Origin: Frigidibacter sp. RF13
GTDB lineage: Bacteria > Pseudomonadota > Alphaproteobacteria > Rhodobacterales > Rhodobacteraceae
DNA: 64,000 nucleotides
Reading direction: 5' to 3'
Assembly (NCBI RefSeq): GCF_026626305.1
Contig: NZ_JAPNUE010000007.1
Coordinates: 62,001-126,000 of the forward strand
Shown: positions 1-7,989 of the stretch, in pieces
How the letters are laid out: every line of letters begins with the position of its first letter
How positions within the stretch are numbered: the stretch's first letter is position 1
Made by a program: the position numbers and the translations under genes
Notes under the pieces: model-generated
Told to the model about the DNA's origin: nothing
Database searches by the model: none
The model's input: the letters and a program-made list of their open reading frames with translations, nothing else

Positions 1-187
1 AGATCTGGCCCGAGGTCTTCTGCTCGACCGCCGTCACCTGCCGCACGAAGGTCGACTTGCCCGCGCCATTGTCGCCGACGACGGCCACATGTTCCCCCGC
101 GCGCAGGATGAAATCGGCGTCTTCCAGCGCGTGGACCCCGCCATAGCGCTTGGTCAGGCCGCGCGTTTCAAGAACGATATCGCTCAT
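1..187 (-). CDS. Sugar ABC transporter ATP-binding protein, N-terminal part (cut by window edge)
   Basis: Only the first 62 codons are in the window. The Walker A P-loop GDNGAGKST is at residues 38-46, and the start MSDIVLETRGLTKRYGGV is typical of RbsA/XylG/FrcA-type ATPases that energise carbohydrate uptake at the inner membrane. The ATG at 187 lies 4 nt after the permease stop, so the two genes are co-transcribed. Together with the permease and the binding protein it makes a CUT2-type importer (ribose, fructose or inositol class). Substrate is inferred from neighbouring inositol/rhizopine-type genes. The rest of the gene, including signature and Walker B motifs, is outside the window. Confidence 0.9.
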   Translation of the reverse strand, partial: MSDIVLETRGLTKRYGGVHALEDADFILRAGEHVAVVGDNGAGKSTFVRQVTAVEQKTSGQI

Positions 188-191
188 CGCC

Positions 192-1304
192 TTACCCCCT
201 CGCCCGCTGCCGCTGGCGCCACTGGTCAAGAACGACCGCCGCCACGATGATCGCGCCCTTCACCATCTCCTGATAATAGGCGTCGAGCCGGATTGAGGTG
301 AAACCGGAGATGATCGTGGAAAAGATCATTGCGCCGAGCACCGTGCCAAGGATCGAGCCGCGCCCGCCGGAAAGGGAAATGCCGCCGATCACCGCCATGG
401 CGATGGCATCAAGTTCGTACATCACCCCCATGCCCGCCTGCGCGGTCAGGTTTTTCGATGTGAGAAGGATCGCCGCAACGGCGGCAAGGCATCCCGCGAC
501 CGTGTAGACCAGCACCTTGTGGCGGTCGACGTTGATACCCGACATGCGCGCCGCCGCCTCGTTGGAGCCGATGGCATAGCTTCGCTTGCCATAGACGGTG
601 CGCGTCATGAGGATGTGGAAGAGGATAGCCAGCACCACAAAGACCACGGCCGGGTTCTGGCCCGGCCAGGACAGGAGCCCGAAGGTGAGCGTGCCCAGAA
701 TGTCGCCGTTCGACAGATGGCCGTAGCTTTCGGTCGGAAAGCTGACCGGCTGACCGTTCGACCACCAACGCGCCACCCCGCGCGCGGTGACCATCATGCC
801 GAGCGTGGCGATGAAGGGCGGGATGCGGGTATAGGCGATCAAGAGGCCATTCACGACACCCGCAAGGATGCCGCAGCCCATGCCCACGACAATCGGCACG
901 ATCACCGGCAGGTCCATCGCCCAGTCACCGAGAACTGCCTTCGGATTGGGATTGCCGTTTACCAGCGCCGTCTGCGCGAAACTCATCACGATCATCGCGG
1001 TCGCACCGACGAGCGAGCCGGACGACAGGTCAATGCCGCCGAGGATGATCACCTGCGTGACACCGATGGCGATGATCCCGGTGATCGCCACCTGCAGGAT
1101 CATGATATCCAGCCGCTGCTTGTTCAGAAGCCCCGGCATGTTGTCGCGCATGTTGAACAGGAAACTCGATCCGTTCAGCCGGTTCAGCACCTCGAAGATC
1201 AGGATGATGATCACCAGTGCGAGGAACACGTTCCATTCCGGCGCGCGCGTTCGCTTGGTGGGGTCGTATTTCAGGCCGCCCAGGCCGTGCGTCGTCTGCG
1301 TCAC
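192..1304 (-). CDS. Sugar/cyclitol ABC transporter permease (RbsC/FrcC type)
   Basis: This 370-residue inner-membrane permease of the CUT2 family has many hydrophobic segments from about residue 27 onward, and the family hallmark around IGGISLSGGRGS (near residue 310), which contacts the ATPase. The start is GTG at 1304, preceded by AAGGGG at good spacing. It lies between the binding-protein gene (upstream, separated by a strong stem-loop) and the ATPase gene (4 nt downstream). The segment ILGGIDLSSGSLVGA near residue 90 is also typical of RbsC-like permeases. Substrate is not determinable from the permease; context favours an inositol-like compound. Confidence 0.9.
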   Translation of the reverse strand: MTQTTHGLGGLKYDPTKRTRAPEWNVFLALVIIILIFEVLNRLNGSSFLFNMRDNMPGLLNKQRLDIMILQVAITGIIAIGVTQVIILGGIDLSSGSLVGATAMIVMSFAQTALVNGNPNPKAVLGDWAMDLPVIVPIVVGMGCGILAGVVNGLLIAYTRIPPFIATLGMMVTARGVARWWSNGQPVSFPTESYGHLSNGDILGTLTFGLLSWPGQNPAVVFVVLAILFHILMTRTVYGKRSYAIGSNEAAARMSGINVDRHKVLVYTVAGCLAAVAAILLTSKNLTAQAGMGVMYELDAIAMAVIGGISLSGGRGSILGTVLGAMIFSTIISGFTSIRLDAYYQEMVKGAIIVAAVVLDQWRQRQRARG

Positions 1305-1363
1305 GAATGGTCCCCTTCCCCTTATGTGGCCCGCGTCCCCAGTGGCCCTCCGGAAACGCGGGC

Positions 1364-1392
1364 GGAACGGGGCGAAGCCGCCGCCCCGTTCC
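1364..1392 (-). other. Intra-operon stem-loop between binding-protein and permease genes
   Basis: Perfect 10-bp arms GGAACGGGGC (1364-1373) and GCCCCGTTCC (1383-1392) are separated by 9 nt, with no T-run on either side. Such hairpins just after a binding-protein gene commonly protect the upstream mRNA and lower expression of the permease and ATPase. That role is inferred from position. Confidence 0.6.
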
Positions 1393-1407
1393 TTGACCCT
1401 GCCCGGA

Positions 1408-2349
1408 TCAGTTCTTGCTGAGATAGTCGGCGACGTTTGCCGGGGTCACCAGTTCGAACGGCACCCAGACGGTCTGATCGACCGCCTCGCCCTTGGCGAG
1501 CGCGACAGCGGCATTCAGCGAGCCCGAGCCCTGCGCGGCCGCGTTCTGGAACACGGTCACGTCGAGATCGCCCGCCTGCATCGCGGCCAACGCATCCTGC
1601 GTCGCGTCGACGCCGCCGACCTGGACCGAGGCCATGTCAATGCCCGCCGCCTTCATCGCCTGGATCGCGCCGATCGCCATTTCGTCGTTGTTGGCGATCA
1701 CGCCGTCGAAAGCGGTGCCGGTCGACAGCCAGTTGGTCATGAGGTTCTGCGCCTGATCACGGCTCCAGTTGGCGGTCTGCTGGTCGATCACATTGACCTT
1801 CACCTTGCACTTGCCCGCTTCGATCACGTCATAGATGTCCTGCGTACGCTGCACGGCTGCCTGGTTCGACAGTTCGCCCTGCATGACATAGACATTGACC
1901 TCGGACTTGCCTTCGCCGGCCCAGTTGTCGCAGAGCGCGATGGTTTCAAGCGTACCCGAATCCACCTCATTCGAGGCGACGAAGGCCTGGTTGTCGGGAA
2001 GCGAGTCGAGGTTGATCGGCTGGCGGTTCACATAGACAAGCGGCACGCCCGCCGCCGCCGCCGCATCCGACATCGCCTGCGTGGCCGACGTGTCGACCGG
2101 GTTGACGATGATCGCATTCACGCCCGAGGCGATGAAATTGTTGATCTGGTCAAGCTGCTTGGCCACGTCGTTCTGTGCGTCCTCGATCTGCACCGTCACG
2201 CCCTGTTCGTCGGCGTATTTCTGGATGCCGTTCCTGAGGACGGTCAGGAAGTTGTCGTCAAAAAGCGCCATGGAAACGCCGACGGTTTCGGCCATGGCCG
2301 TTGTCCCCATCAGCGTCGCGAACCCGGCAATCAGAATGGTCTTTCTCAT
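1408..2349 (-). CDS. Periplasmic sugar-binding protein, MocB/rhizopine-binding-like
   Basis: A 313-residue type I periplasmic binding protein. It has a signal peptide (residues 1-20, ending TTAMA) and the two-lobe fold seen in ribose/inositol-binding proteins. Recognisable stretches are SGVNAIIVNPVDT, VPLVYVNRQP, IANNDEMAIGA and, near the C terminus, VWVPFELVTP. From memory these match the rhizopine-binding protein MocB and inositol-binding proteins more closely than plain ribose binders. The ATG has a strong ribosome site (GGGAGGAAGAAG). It is probably the second gene of an operon beginning with the IolI-like isomerase and delivers ligand to the permease/ATPase downstream. Exact ligand is inferred, not shown. 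Confidence 0.85.
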   Translation of the reverse strand: MRKTILIAGFATLMGTTAMAETVGVSMALFDDNFLTVLRNGIQKYADEQGVTVQIEDAQNDVAKQLDQINNFIASGVNAIIVNPVDTSATQAMSDAAAAAGVPLVYVNRQPINLDSLPDNQAFVASNEVDSGTLETIALCDNWAGEGKSEVNVYVMQGELSNQAAVQRTQDIYDVIEAGKCKVKVNVIDQQTANWSRDQAQNLMTNWLSTGTAFDGVIANNDEMAIGAIQAMKAAGIDMASVQVGGVDATQDALAAMQAGDLDVTVFQNAAAQGSGSLNAAVALAKGEAVDQTVWVPFELVTPANVADYLSKN

Positions 2350-2433
2350 CTTCTTCCTCCCATAGCGGCGTCCGGCACGCCCTGATTTGAAATCTCCACC
2401 GGAAGGCCCTCTCCGGGGCCAGTCACTCGCCGG

Positions 2434-3252
2434 TCAGGCGGCCCTCTGCTCCAACGCCTGACCGATGAATTTCATGGATGCCTTGAGCGCCGCACCCGGA
2501 TCGGGGAGCGCGTGCACCTCGCTCGCAAAGGCCTCGAACGAGACCGGCCCTTGCCAGCCCACCGCCTCGAAGGCCGCAATCTGTTCGACATTGCCCAGCC
2601 GGTCGTGTCCGTCGACGAGCACGCGGTGGGCGTCCTGCATCTCTTCCGCCGCGATCGCGGGCGCGGTGACGCCGGAGATATGGATGATGCCGGTATGGTC
2701 CGGGTAGATCGGTCCGCCACCGGCAAGGAAATGGTGGAACGTGTCATGCACCAGCCGGAAGCGGCCTTTGGCGCCCAAGGCTTCGACCGCCTCCACCGCC
2801 TCGGCCTTGTGGCGCAGGGCACAGATGGGGAAGCCCAAAGGCTCGACCATGCCGATCAGGTCGTGATCCTCCAGCATCGGTTTCAGCTCGCGCAGCGCCA
2901 GCCGCAGGTTGGCCTGCCGCTCGCCATTGCCCATGCCCTGATTGTCGTTGCGGGGGATGAGACTGACCGCTTCGGCGCCGGCGGCCTTGGCGATGCGGAT
3001 GAGGGACAAGGCCTCGCGCCCCTTGTCGGACGACCAGTCGTTGAAGCGCTTGACCTCGGCGAGCGCCAGAAGCCTCAGCCCCGCCGCCTTGATCCGTGCA
3101 CCTGCCTCCTCGGGCGCGAGCCCGCCGAACAAGGGCCCGGAAAGGTCGTTGCGCAGTTCGATCCCGACCAACCCGAGTTCACGCGCCAGCGTAAGCAGGC
3201 CGTCGAAGCCCATCCGCGCCATCGTCATGTGATTGATCGCAAACCGGACCAT
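2434..3252 (-). CDS. TIM-barrel sugar isomerase/epimerase (IolI-like)
   Basis: A 272-residue protein of the xylose-isomerase-like TIM-barrel superfamily (AP_endonuc_2). Starting MVRFAINHMTMARMGFDGLL, it resembles IolI, which interconverts keto-inositols, and some hydroxypyruvate-isomerase-like enzymes. Candidate metal ligands typical of the fold are visible: E in MVEPLGFP, the DTFHH stretch, the HISG strand and E in SFEAFAS. I chose ATG 3252 over an upstream in-frame start because it begins the first conserved strand and is preceded by GGGGGAGG. It is first in the leftward operon with the binding protein, permease and ATPase, just downstream of the LacI gene, so it probably acts on the imported cyclitol or its keto form. 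Confidence 0.75.
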   Translation of the reverse strand: MVRFAINHMTMARMGFDGLLTLARELGLVGIELRNDLSGPLFGGLAPEEAGARIKAAGLRLLALAEVKRFNDWSSDKGREALSLIRIAKAAGAEAVSLIPRNDNQGMGNGERQANLRLALRELKPMLEDHDLIGMVEPLGFPICALRHKAEAVEAVEALGAKGRFRLVHDTFHHFLAGGGPIYPDHTGIIHISGVTAPAIAAEEMQDAHRVLVDGHDRLGNVEQIAAFEAVGWQGPVSFEAFASEVHALPDPGAALKASMKFIGQALEQRAA

Positions 3253-3348
3253 CGCCTCCCCCTTCGGCGGCGGTCTGATGCCGCCCTTGCCGCGCAGACC
3301 CTGTGCCCACCGGGTGAGTCGGGTCAACAGTCGGGGAGGTATTTCACA

Positions 3349-3395
3349 TCATGCATGACGCAAAATGACGTTGGGTAATGATGCAATCGCATCAT
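3349..3395 (-). promoter_or_regulatory. Candidate operator region upstream of the cyclitol transport operon
   Basis: Two palindromes lie between the LacI gene and the isomerase gene. One is the perfect 10-mer TCATGCATGA (3349-3358). The other is ATGATGC-AATC-GCATCAT (3378-3395), with 7-bp arms. Both share a TGATGC/TCATGC-like half-site. Position and symmetry fit operators for the adjacent LacI-family repressor; no clean -10/-35 pair is obvious. Confidence 0.4.
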
Positions 3396-4426
3396 CAAAC
3401 CGACTCGGGGATATAGAGCTCGGGCTGCAAGAAATGCTGCCCCGGGGTGCCCGCGCCGCCGCTTTGCACCGCCTGGATCATCAGGGACACGAACTCGCGG
3501 CAGAGCTTTTCCAATGGCGTCGAGATCACCATCGCCACATAGCGATCCTGCAGCGCGCTGCGCGATTCCGGCGTCAGTTCATTGACCACCAGCGCCACCT
3601 CGCCCGGTGCCCGCGTCTCGCGGAGCGCGGCAATCGCCCCCTCCATTCCGCCGCCCGCCAGATAGATGCCGCTCAGGTCGGGATGGCGGCCCAGAAGGTC
3701 GAGCGTCGCCTCGTAGGTCAGTTGCCGGGTTTCGAGGTTCACCAGAGTGTCGAGGATGGTGAATTGCGGCGCCAGCTCGCGGATGTAGCTGCGAAAGCCG
3801 GTTTCGCGCAGTTCGTGCCCGTGCCAGCGGTAGCCGCCGACGAAAACCGCGAGCTTTCCTGGCCGGTGCACCGCCGTCGCCAGCATTGAGGCGGCGATGC
3901 GCCCGACCTTCAGATTGTTCAAGCCCACATAGTTTTGCCGCACACCTTGGGCAAAATCGTTCAGAAGTGCGAAGCAGGGAATGCCCGCCTGCGTCAGTTC
4001 CTCGACCGCCGCCGTAACCTCATGGTGGGTGACGGCCGTCGCCCCGACCACATCGGCGCGGCCCTTCATGCCGGCCATCAGTTTGGCGAAGTCGCCCGGC
4101 GCTTGCGAGGCGGCATACTGGATGATCACCTCGCCCCGAACACCGGTTGCCTGTTCGACCGCCTTTTGAATCTGTTGATGAAAGGCCTGATAGAAGGCCT
4201 GCCGCTCCTTGTGCAGGACGAATCCGAACCGCACACGCTGCAGGTCGGGCTGCAATCGCTGCGCCAGCAGCGGCGCGGCGTGATAGCCGATGGCGCGTGC
4301 AGCCTCATAGACCCGGCGCGCGGTTTCCTCCCGTACCTTCAGGCGGCCGTTCAGCACCCGGTCCACCGTTGCCGCACTCACCCCCGAGGCGGCCGCCAAA
4401 TCCTGTATCGTCGGTCGCTTCGCCAT
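3395..4426 (-). CDS. LacI-family transcriptional regulator of the moc-like island
   Basis: A 343-residue regulator. The N-terminal LacI helix-turn-helix (residues about 4-25, IQDLAAASGVSAATVDRVLN) and hinge are followed by a periplasmic-binding-protein-like effector domain. The ATG at 4426 begins MAKRPTIQDLA, the classic LacI start; a TTG four codons earlier is less likely. In the recognition helix, VDRVLN replaces the more usual VSRVLN, as in many alphaproteobacterial sugar regulators. It is divergent from the mocD-mocE-panB-mocA-like operon and upstream of the transport operon, so it probably represses both until a cyclitol-type inducer appears. Effector identity is inferred. Confidence 0.88.
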   Translation of the reverse strand: MAKRPTIQDLAAASGVSAATVDRVLNGRLKVREETARRVYEAARAIGYHAAPLLAQRLQPDLQRVRFGFVLHKERQAFYQAFHQQIQKAVEQATGVRGEVIIQYAASQAPGDFAKLMAGMKGRADVVGATAVTHHEVTAAVEELTQAGIPCFALLNDFAQGVRQNYVGLNNLKVGRIAASMLATAVHRPGKLAVFVGGYRWHGHELRETGFRSYIRELAPQFTILDTLVNLETRQLTYEATLDLLGRHPDLSGIYLAGGGMEGAIAALRETRAPGEVALVVNELTPESRSALQDRYVAMVISTPLEKLCREFVSLMIQAVQSGGAGTPGQHFLQPELYIPESV

Positions 4427-4558
4427 CTCGCCTTGCAAGTTTTACATCACCATTCCCGTCATTCATTGATGGTTTTTGATGGAATGACAAGCAGAGTGAT
4501 AGGCGCATGCCCCGACTGCCCCTATCCTTTCCGCGACTCGTACGGCCGGGGGAGTGCC

Positions 4559-5629
4559 ATGAGAGACTACAGCCTGATCGGCCCGGATGCGGAACGCGCA
4601 GTAGCGGCGGGGCTTGCCGCCGCCGACTGGTATCACTCCGACATTCCGCGCAAGGAGATGAAGGCTCTGATGGCGCGCGAAGACGGACCCGCGATCCGTG
4701 ATACGCTAATCCTGTATGGCGCGATGGTGCTCTTCGCCGGTCTCGGCATCTGGCTCTGGCCGTCGTGGTGGTCGGCGCCCTTCTGGCTCGCCTACGGCGT
4801 GCTCTACGGCTCGGCCTCAGATTCCCGCTGGCATGAATGCGGGCATGGCACCGCCTTCCGCACGGCGTGGATGAACAACGCCGTATACCACATCGCAAGC
4901 TTCATGATCGTGCGGAACCCAGTAACCTGGCGCTGGAGCCATGCCCGCCACCATACCGATACGATCATCGTCGGGCGCGACCCGGAAATCGCCGTGATGC
5001 GGCCGCCAGCGGCGCTCAGGCTCCTGTCGAACTTCTTCGGCCTTGCCGATGCCTGGGCGGGTTGGAACAGGATGATCCTGAATGCCTCGGGCCGGCAAGA
5101 CCCCGAGGAAGCAACCTTCATCCCCGAGAGCGAACGACAAAAAGTCGTGACGGTCGCCCGTGTCTGGGTCGTCATCTATGCCGCGACGATCGGACTTGCG
5201 GTCTGGACGGGTTCGATCCTGCCCCTGATGGTCATCGGCCTGCCCCGCCTCTACGGCGCCTGGCACCATGTGATGACCGGCCTTCTGCAGCATGGCGCGC
5301 TTGCAGACAATGTCATCGACCACCGTCTGAACAGCCGTACCGTCTACATGAACCCCGTCAGCCGCTTCATCTACTGGAACATGAACTACCATATCGAACA
5401 TCACATGTTCCCGATGGTGCCCTACCACCGGCTGCCGGACCTGCATGAGCGCATCAAGGACGACCTGCCTGCCCCCACACGCTCGATTTGGGCGGGCTAC
5501 CGCGAGATGTTGCCCGTCCTGATGCGCCAGTTGCGCGGTCAGGACCTGTTCCTGAAGCGCGCCCTGCCCGCCACCGCCCGGCCCTACCGGGAAGAGCTTC
5601 ACATGGCCGCAGGCCAACCCGCAGAATGA
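4559..5629 (+). CDS. mocD: Membrane di-iron fatty-acid-desaturase-like oxygenase (MocD-like)
   Basis: A 356-residue integral-membrane di-iron oxygenase. It carries the three histidine boxes of the family: HECGH (92-96), HARHH (128-132) and HIEHH (278-282), with hydrophobic segments around residues 50-85 and 190-225. Desaturase-like proteins next to a small Rieske ferredoxin are the hallmark of MocD/MocE in rhizopine catabolism, where the pair is thought to remove the O-methyl group of 3-O-methyl-scyllo-inosamine. The start at 4559 has a strong Shine-Dalgarno (GGGGGAG). It is followed by the ferredoxin gene after 7 nt. Whether the substrate is a rhizopine, another methylated inositol or a lipid is not decided by sequence. 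Confidence 0.75.
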   Translation: MRDYSLIGPDAERAVAAGLAAADWYHSDIPRKEMKALMAREDGPAIRDTLILYGAMVLFAGLGIWLWPSWWSAPFWLAYGVLYGSASDSRWHECGHGTAFRTAWMNNAVYHIASFMIVRNPVTWRWSHARHHTDTIIVGRDPEIAVMRPPAALRLLSNFFGLADAWAGWNRMILNASGRQDPEEATFIPESERQKVVTVARVWVVIYAATIGLAVWTGSILPLMVIGLPRLYGAWHHVMTGLLQHGALADNVIDHRLNSRTVYMNPVSRFIYWNMNYHIEHHMFPMVPYHRLPDLHERIKDDLPAPTRSIWAGYREMLPVLMRQLRGQDLFLKRALPATARPYREELHMAAGQPAE

Positions 5630-5636
5630 GGACAAG

Positions 5637-5951
5637 ATGACCGACTGGATCGACGCCTGCGCCACTGACGAGATCGACGAGGAAGATGTGATCCGCTTCG
5701 ATCACGCGGGCCGCACCTATGCCATCTACCACAGCCCCGATGGTGCTTTCTACTGCACCGACGGGCTTTGCACCCATGAACAGGTCCATCTCGCCGAGGG
5801 TCTGGTGATGGACCATGTGATCGAATGCCCGAAGCACAACGGCCAGTTCGATTACCGGACCGGCGAGGCGAAACGCGCGCCCGTCTGCGTCAATCTCGCC
5901 ACCTATCCGACCCGGGTCGAAGGCGGCCGCGTGCAGATCAAGGTGTCGTGA
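5637..5951 (+). CDS. mocE: Rieske [2Fe-2S] ferredoxin (MocE-like)
   Basis: A 104-residue stand-alone Rieske ferredoxin. The cluster ligands are Cys45-x-His47 and Cys64-x-x-His67, in GLCTHEQ and ECPKHNG, with the expected 16-residue spacing. It belongs to the NirD/MocE class of small soluble electron carriers and should pass electrons to the upstream MocD-like oxygenase. Its stop overlaps the start of the PanB-like gene by one base (TGATG), indicating translational coupling. No ferredoxin reductase (MocF equivalent) is present in the window, so the electron source must be encoded elsewhere. Confidence 0.85.
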   Translation: MTDWIDACATDEIDEEDVIRFDHAGRTYAIYHSPDGAFYCTDGLCTHEQVHLAEGLVMDHVIECPKHNGQFDYRTGEAKRAPVCVNLATYPTRVEGGRVQIKVS

Positions 5952-6751
5952 TGGCGCCGCCGACCGTACATGACCTGCTCGGCCAGCGCGGCAGCCATCA
6001 ATATGCCATGCTGCGCGTCGAAACGCTGGAAGAGGCGGCGGCGGCGGCCGCGGCGGGGGTGGAACTGCTTTCCGTCCCGCCGGCGATGATCTTCGACCGT
6101 CGCTTCCGCGAGGCGGCACCGGATGCCTTTGCCTTCCCCGGCGTGAACTATTTCGAGATCGGCGGCACCGCGGATTTCCTGAAATGGGCCTTCCCGCTGA
6201 TCAAGCATGGGGCAGATGCCGTCTATTGCTCGGGCTCGCTCGCCACCGTGCGGGCACTGGCCGATCACGGCATAGCGGTCTGCGGCCATGTCGGCCTCAT
6301 CCCGTCCAAACGCACCTGGACCGGCGGCTTCAGGGCCGTGGGCAAGACCTTGGAGACCGCGCAACTGGTCTGGCGGCAGGTCCGCGCGCTTGAGGAAGCA
6401 GGCGCCTTCGCCGCCGAGATCGAGGTGGTGCCGCATGGCATCACCCGAGCGATCGCCGAAAAGACCTCGCTTTTCCTCATCTCGATGGGGGCCGGTTCGG
6501 CGGGCCATGCGCAATATCTCTTTTCCGAAGATGTGCTCGGCCAGAACCGGGGCCATGTGCCGCGCCATGCCAAGGTCTACGCCAACCTCGCCGCCGAACA
6601 GGACCGGCTGCAAGCCCTGCGGATCGAGGCGATGGGCCGTTTCGCCGACGAGGTCCATGCCGGCCTCTATCCCGCGCCGCAACATCTCGTGGACAGCGAG
6701 GCCGAAGTCGTCGAAGCCTTTGAGGACTGGCTTGAAAGGGAAACCGCATGA
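5951..6751 (+). CDS. Divergent PanB-fold protein (ketopantoate hydroxymethyltransferase-like)
   Basis: A 266-residue protein of the PanB/PEP-mutase TIM-barrel superfamily. The middle aligns by eye with ketopantoate hydroxymethyltransferase: VCGHVGLIPSKRTWTGGF matches the GHLGLTPQS..GGY motif. IEVVP matches the LECVP strand with its catalytic Glu, and GHVPRHAK..A matches GHxPKFxK. The expected Mg-binding acids are not visible: the GDSLG segment reads SVPPAMIF, the DLPF segment reads VNYFEI, and KIEGG reads YCSGS. It is therefore probably not a canonical PanB. It sits inside a tightly overlapping operon with mocD/mocE-like genes and a MocA-type dehydrogenase (4-nt overlap). A role in C1 handling or a retro-aldol step is only speculation. 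Confidence 0.7.
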   Translation: MAPPTVHDLLGQRGSHQYAMLRVETLEEAAAAAAAGVELLSVPPAMIFDRRFREAAPDAFAFPGVNYFEIGGTADFLKWAFPLIKHGADAVYCSGSLATVRALADHGIAVCGHVGLIPSKRTWTGGFRAVGKTLETAQLVWRQVRALEEAGAFAAEIEVVPHGITRAIAEKTSLFLISMGAGSAGHAQYLFSEDVLGQNRGHVPRHAKVYANLAAEQDRLQALRIEAMGRFADEVHAGLYPAPQHLVDSEAEVVEAFEDWLERETA

Positions 6752-7878
6752 GACCGATCGGCATCGGCCTGATCGGCACGGGCTTCATGGGCAAGGCCCA
6801 TGCCATCGCCTGGGCGAACGCGGGCCGCGTGATGGGCGGTCTGCCACCGGTGCGGCTGGAACTGCTGTGCGACACGCCTGCCGACAAGGCGAAGGCGATG
6901 GCCGACCAATTCGGCTTTACCCGCGCGACCGATAACTGGCGGGCGCTTGTCACCGACCCGGCCGTGGATGTGGTGTCGATCACGACGCCGAACGGCCTGC
7001 ACCGGGAAATTGCCGTGGCCGCACTCGAGGCAGGCAAGCATGTCTGGTGCGAAAAGCCGATGGCGCTGACCCTTGCCGATGCCGAGGCGATGGCGAGTGC
7101 CGCCCGCAAGACGGGCCGCGCCACGCTTCTGGGCTATAATTACATCCGAAACCCTGCCGTCCAGCATGCCGTGCGGCTGGTCGCGGCGGGCCGGATCGGC
7201 CGCCCCGTCCATTTCCGCGGCTGGGTGGACGAGGATTATCAGGCCGATCCCGATCTTGAGTGGACTTGGCGCGCCCGCAAGGCCGACGCGGGCCTTGGTG
7301 CCCTCGGGGACCTTGGCTGCCATCTCGTGTCGATGATGCTTCTTCTGATGGGCCCGGTCGACAGCCTGATCGCCGATGCCCAGATCATCCATGAAACCCG
7401 CCCCCTGCCCGACGGGGGCCGGGCGTCGGTGGAAAACGAAGATACCGCGACCGCCATCCTTCGCTTTGCCTCCGGCGCGCAGGGCTCGCTTTCCACCTCT
7501 CGTTCGGCCTGGGGCCGCAAGAACCGGCTGGATTTCGAAGTCCATGGCACGAAGGGCATGATCGCCTTCGCGCAGGAACGGATGAACGAGTTGCAGCTCT
7601 ATGTGAATGAGGGCGAGGCGTCCGAGGCAGGCTTCCGCACCCTCCTAACCGGACCGGCCCATCCGCCCTATGGCGCCTTCACCCCTGCCCCCGGCCACCA
7701 GATCGGCTTCAACGACCTCAAGGTGATCGAGTCTGCCGGGCTGATCCAGGCGATCGCTAGCGGCGCGCCCTGCTGGCCTGATTTCAGCGAAGGTCTGAGG
7801 ATCGAACGCATCATCCACGGCATCGCCGAAGCCGCGATTTCAGGCCAACGCAAGAGCTTCGGCGAGGGTGAGGCCTGA
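6748..7878 (+). CDS. Gfo/Idh/MocA-family NAD(P)-dependent dehydrogenase
   Basis: A 376-residue oxidoreductase. The N-terminal Rossmann fold carries the dinucleotide motif GTGFMG (10-15), and the EKP motif appears in HVWCEKPMAL near residue 97. The C-terminal domain is of Gfo/Idh/MocA type. It is related to inositol 2-dehydrogenase and rhizopine MocA. ATG overlaps the PanB-like stop by 4 nt (ATGA), so it is the last gene of the mocD-mocE-panB-like operon. It probably oxidises a ring hydroxyl or acts on the amino-inositol skeleton after MocDE action. The exact substrate cannot be read from the sequence. Two further members of the family lie at 47866-50170. Confidence 0.88.
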   Translation: MRPIGIGLIGTGFMGKAHAIAWANAGRVMGGLPPVRLELLCDTPADKAKAMADQFGFTRATDNWRALVTDPAVDVVSITTPNGLHREIAVAALEAGKHVWCEKPMALTLADAEAMASAARKTGRATLLGYNYIRNPAVQHAVRLVAAGRIGRPVHFRGWVDEDYQADPDLEWTWRARKADAGLGALGDLGCHLVSMMLLLMGPVDSLIADAQIIHETRPLPDGGRASVENEDTATAILRFASGAQGSLSTSRSAWGRKNRLDFEVHGTKGMIAFAQERMNELQLYVNEGEASEAGFRTLLTGPAHPPYGAFTPAPGHQIGFNDLKVIESAGLIQAIASGAPCWPDFSEGLRIERIIHGIAEAAISGQRKSFGEGEA

Positions 7879-7934
7879 GGCGCGAGCAGGCCCGACCGAG
7901 CCGCGCTGAAGGGCAAGAACCGCTGCCCCTTCTA

Positions 7935-7980
7935 TTGGCGAAAATACCTCGGGGAGCGCGAGGAGCAGCGCCCCTCGCCC
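7935..7980 (-). repeat. Intergenic repeat, half element (CCCCGAGGTATTTT type)
   Basis: Read on the minus strand this segment gives a GGGGCGCTG core, a GC-rich spacer, then CTCCCCGAGGTATTTTCG. It matches the left arms of the larger hairpin repeats at 14779-14868 and 44677-44827. It sits between the convergent ends of the MocA-like gene and prfB. No gene overlaps it. Confidence 0.5.
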
Positions 7981-7989
7981 TTCTTCACA

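Noticed and set aside
2434..3252. Identification of the TIM-barrel protein as IolE (inosose dehydratase), which would complete the inositol route
   Set aside because: The N-terminus and ligand pattern look IolI-like; the typical IolE start (GIAPIAW) is missing.
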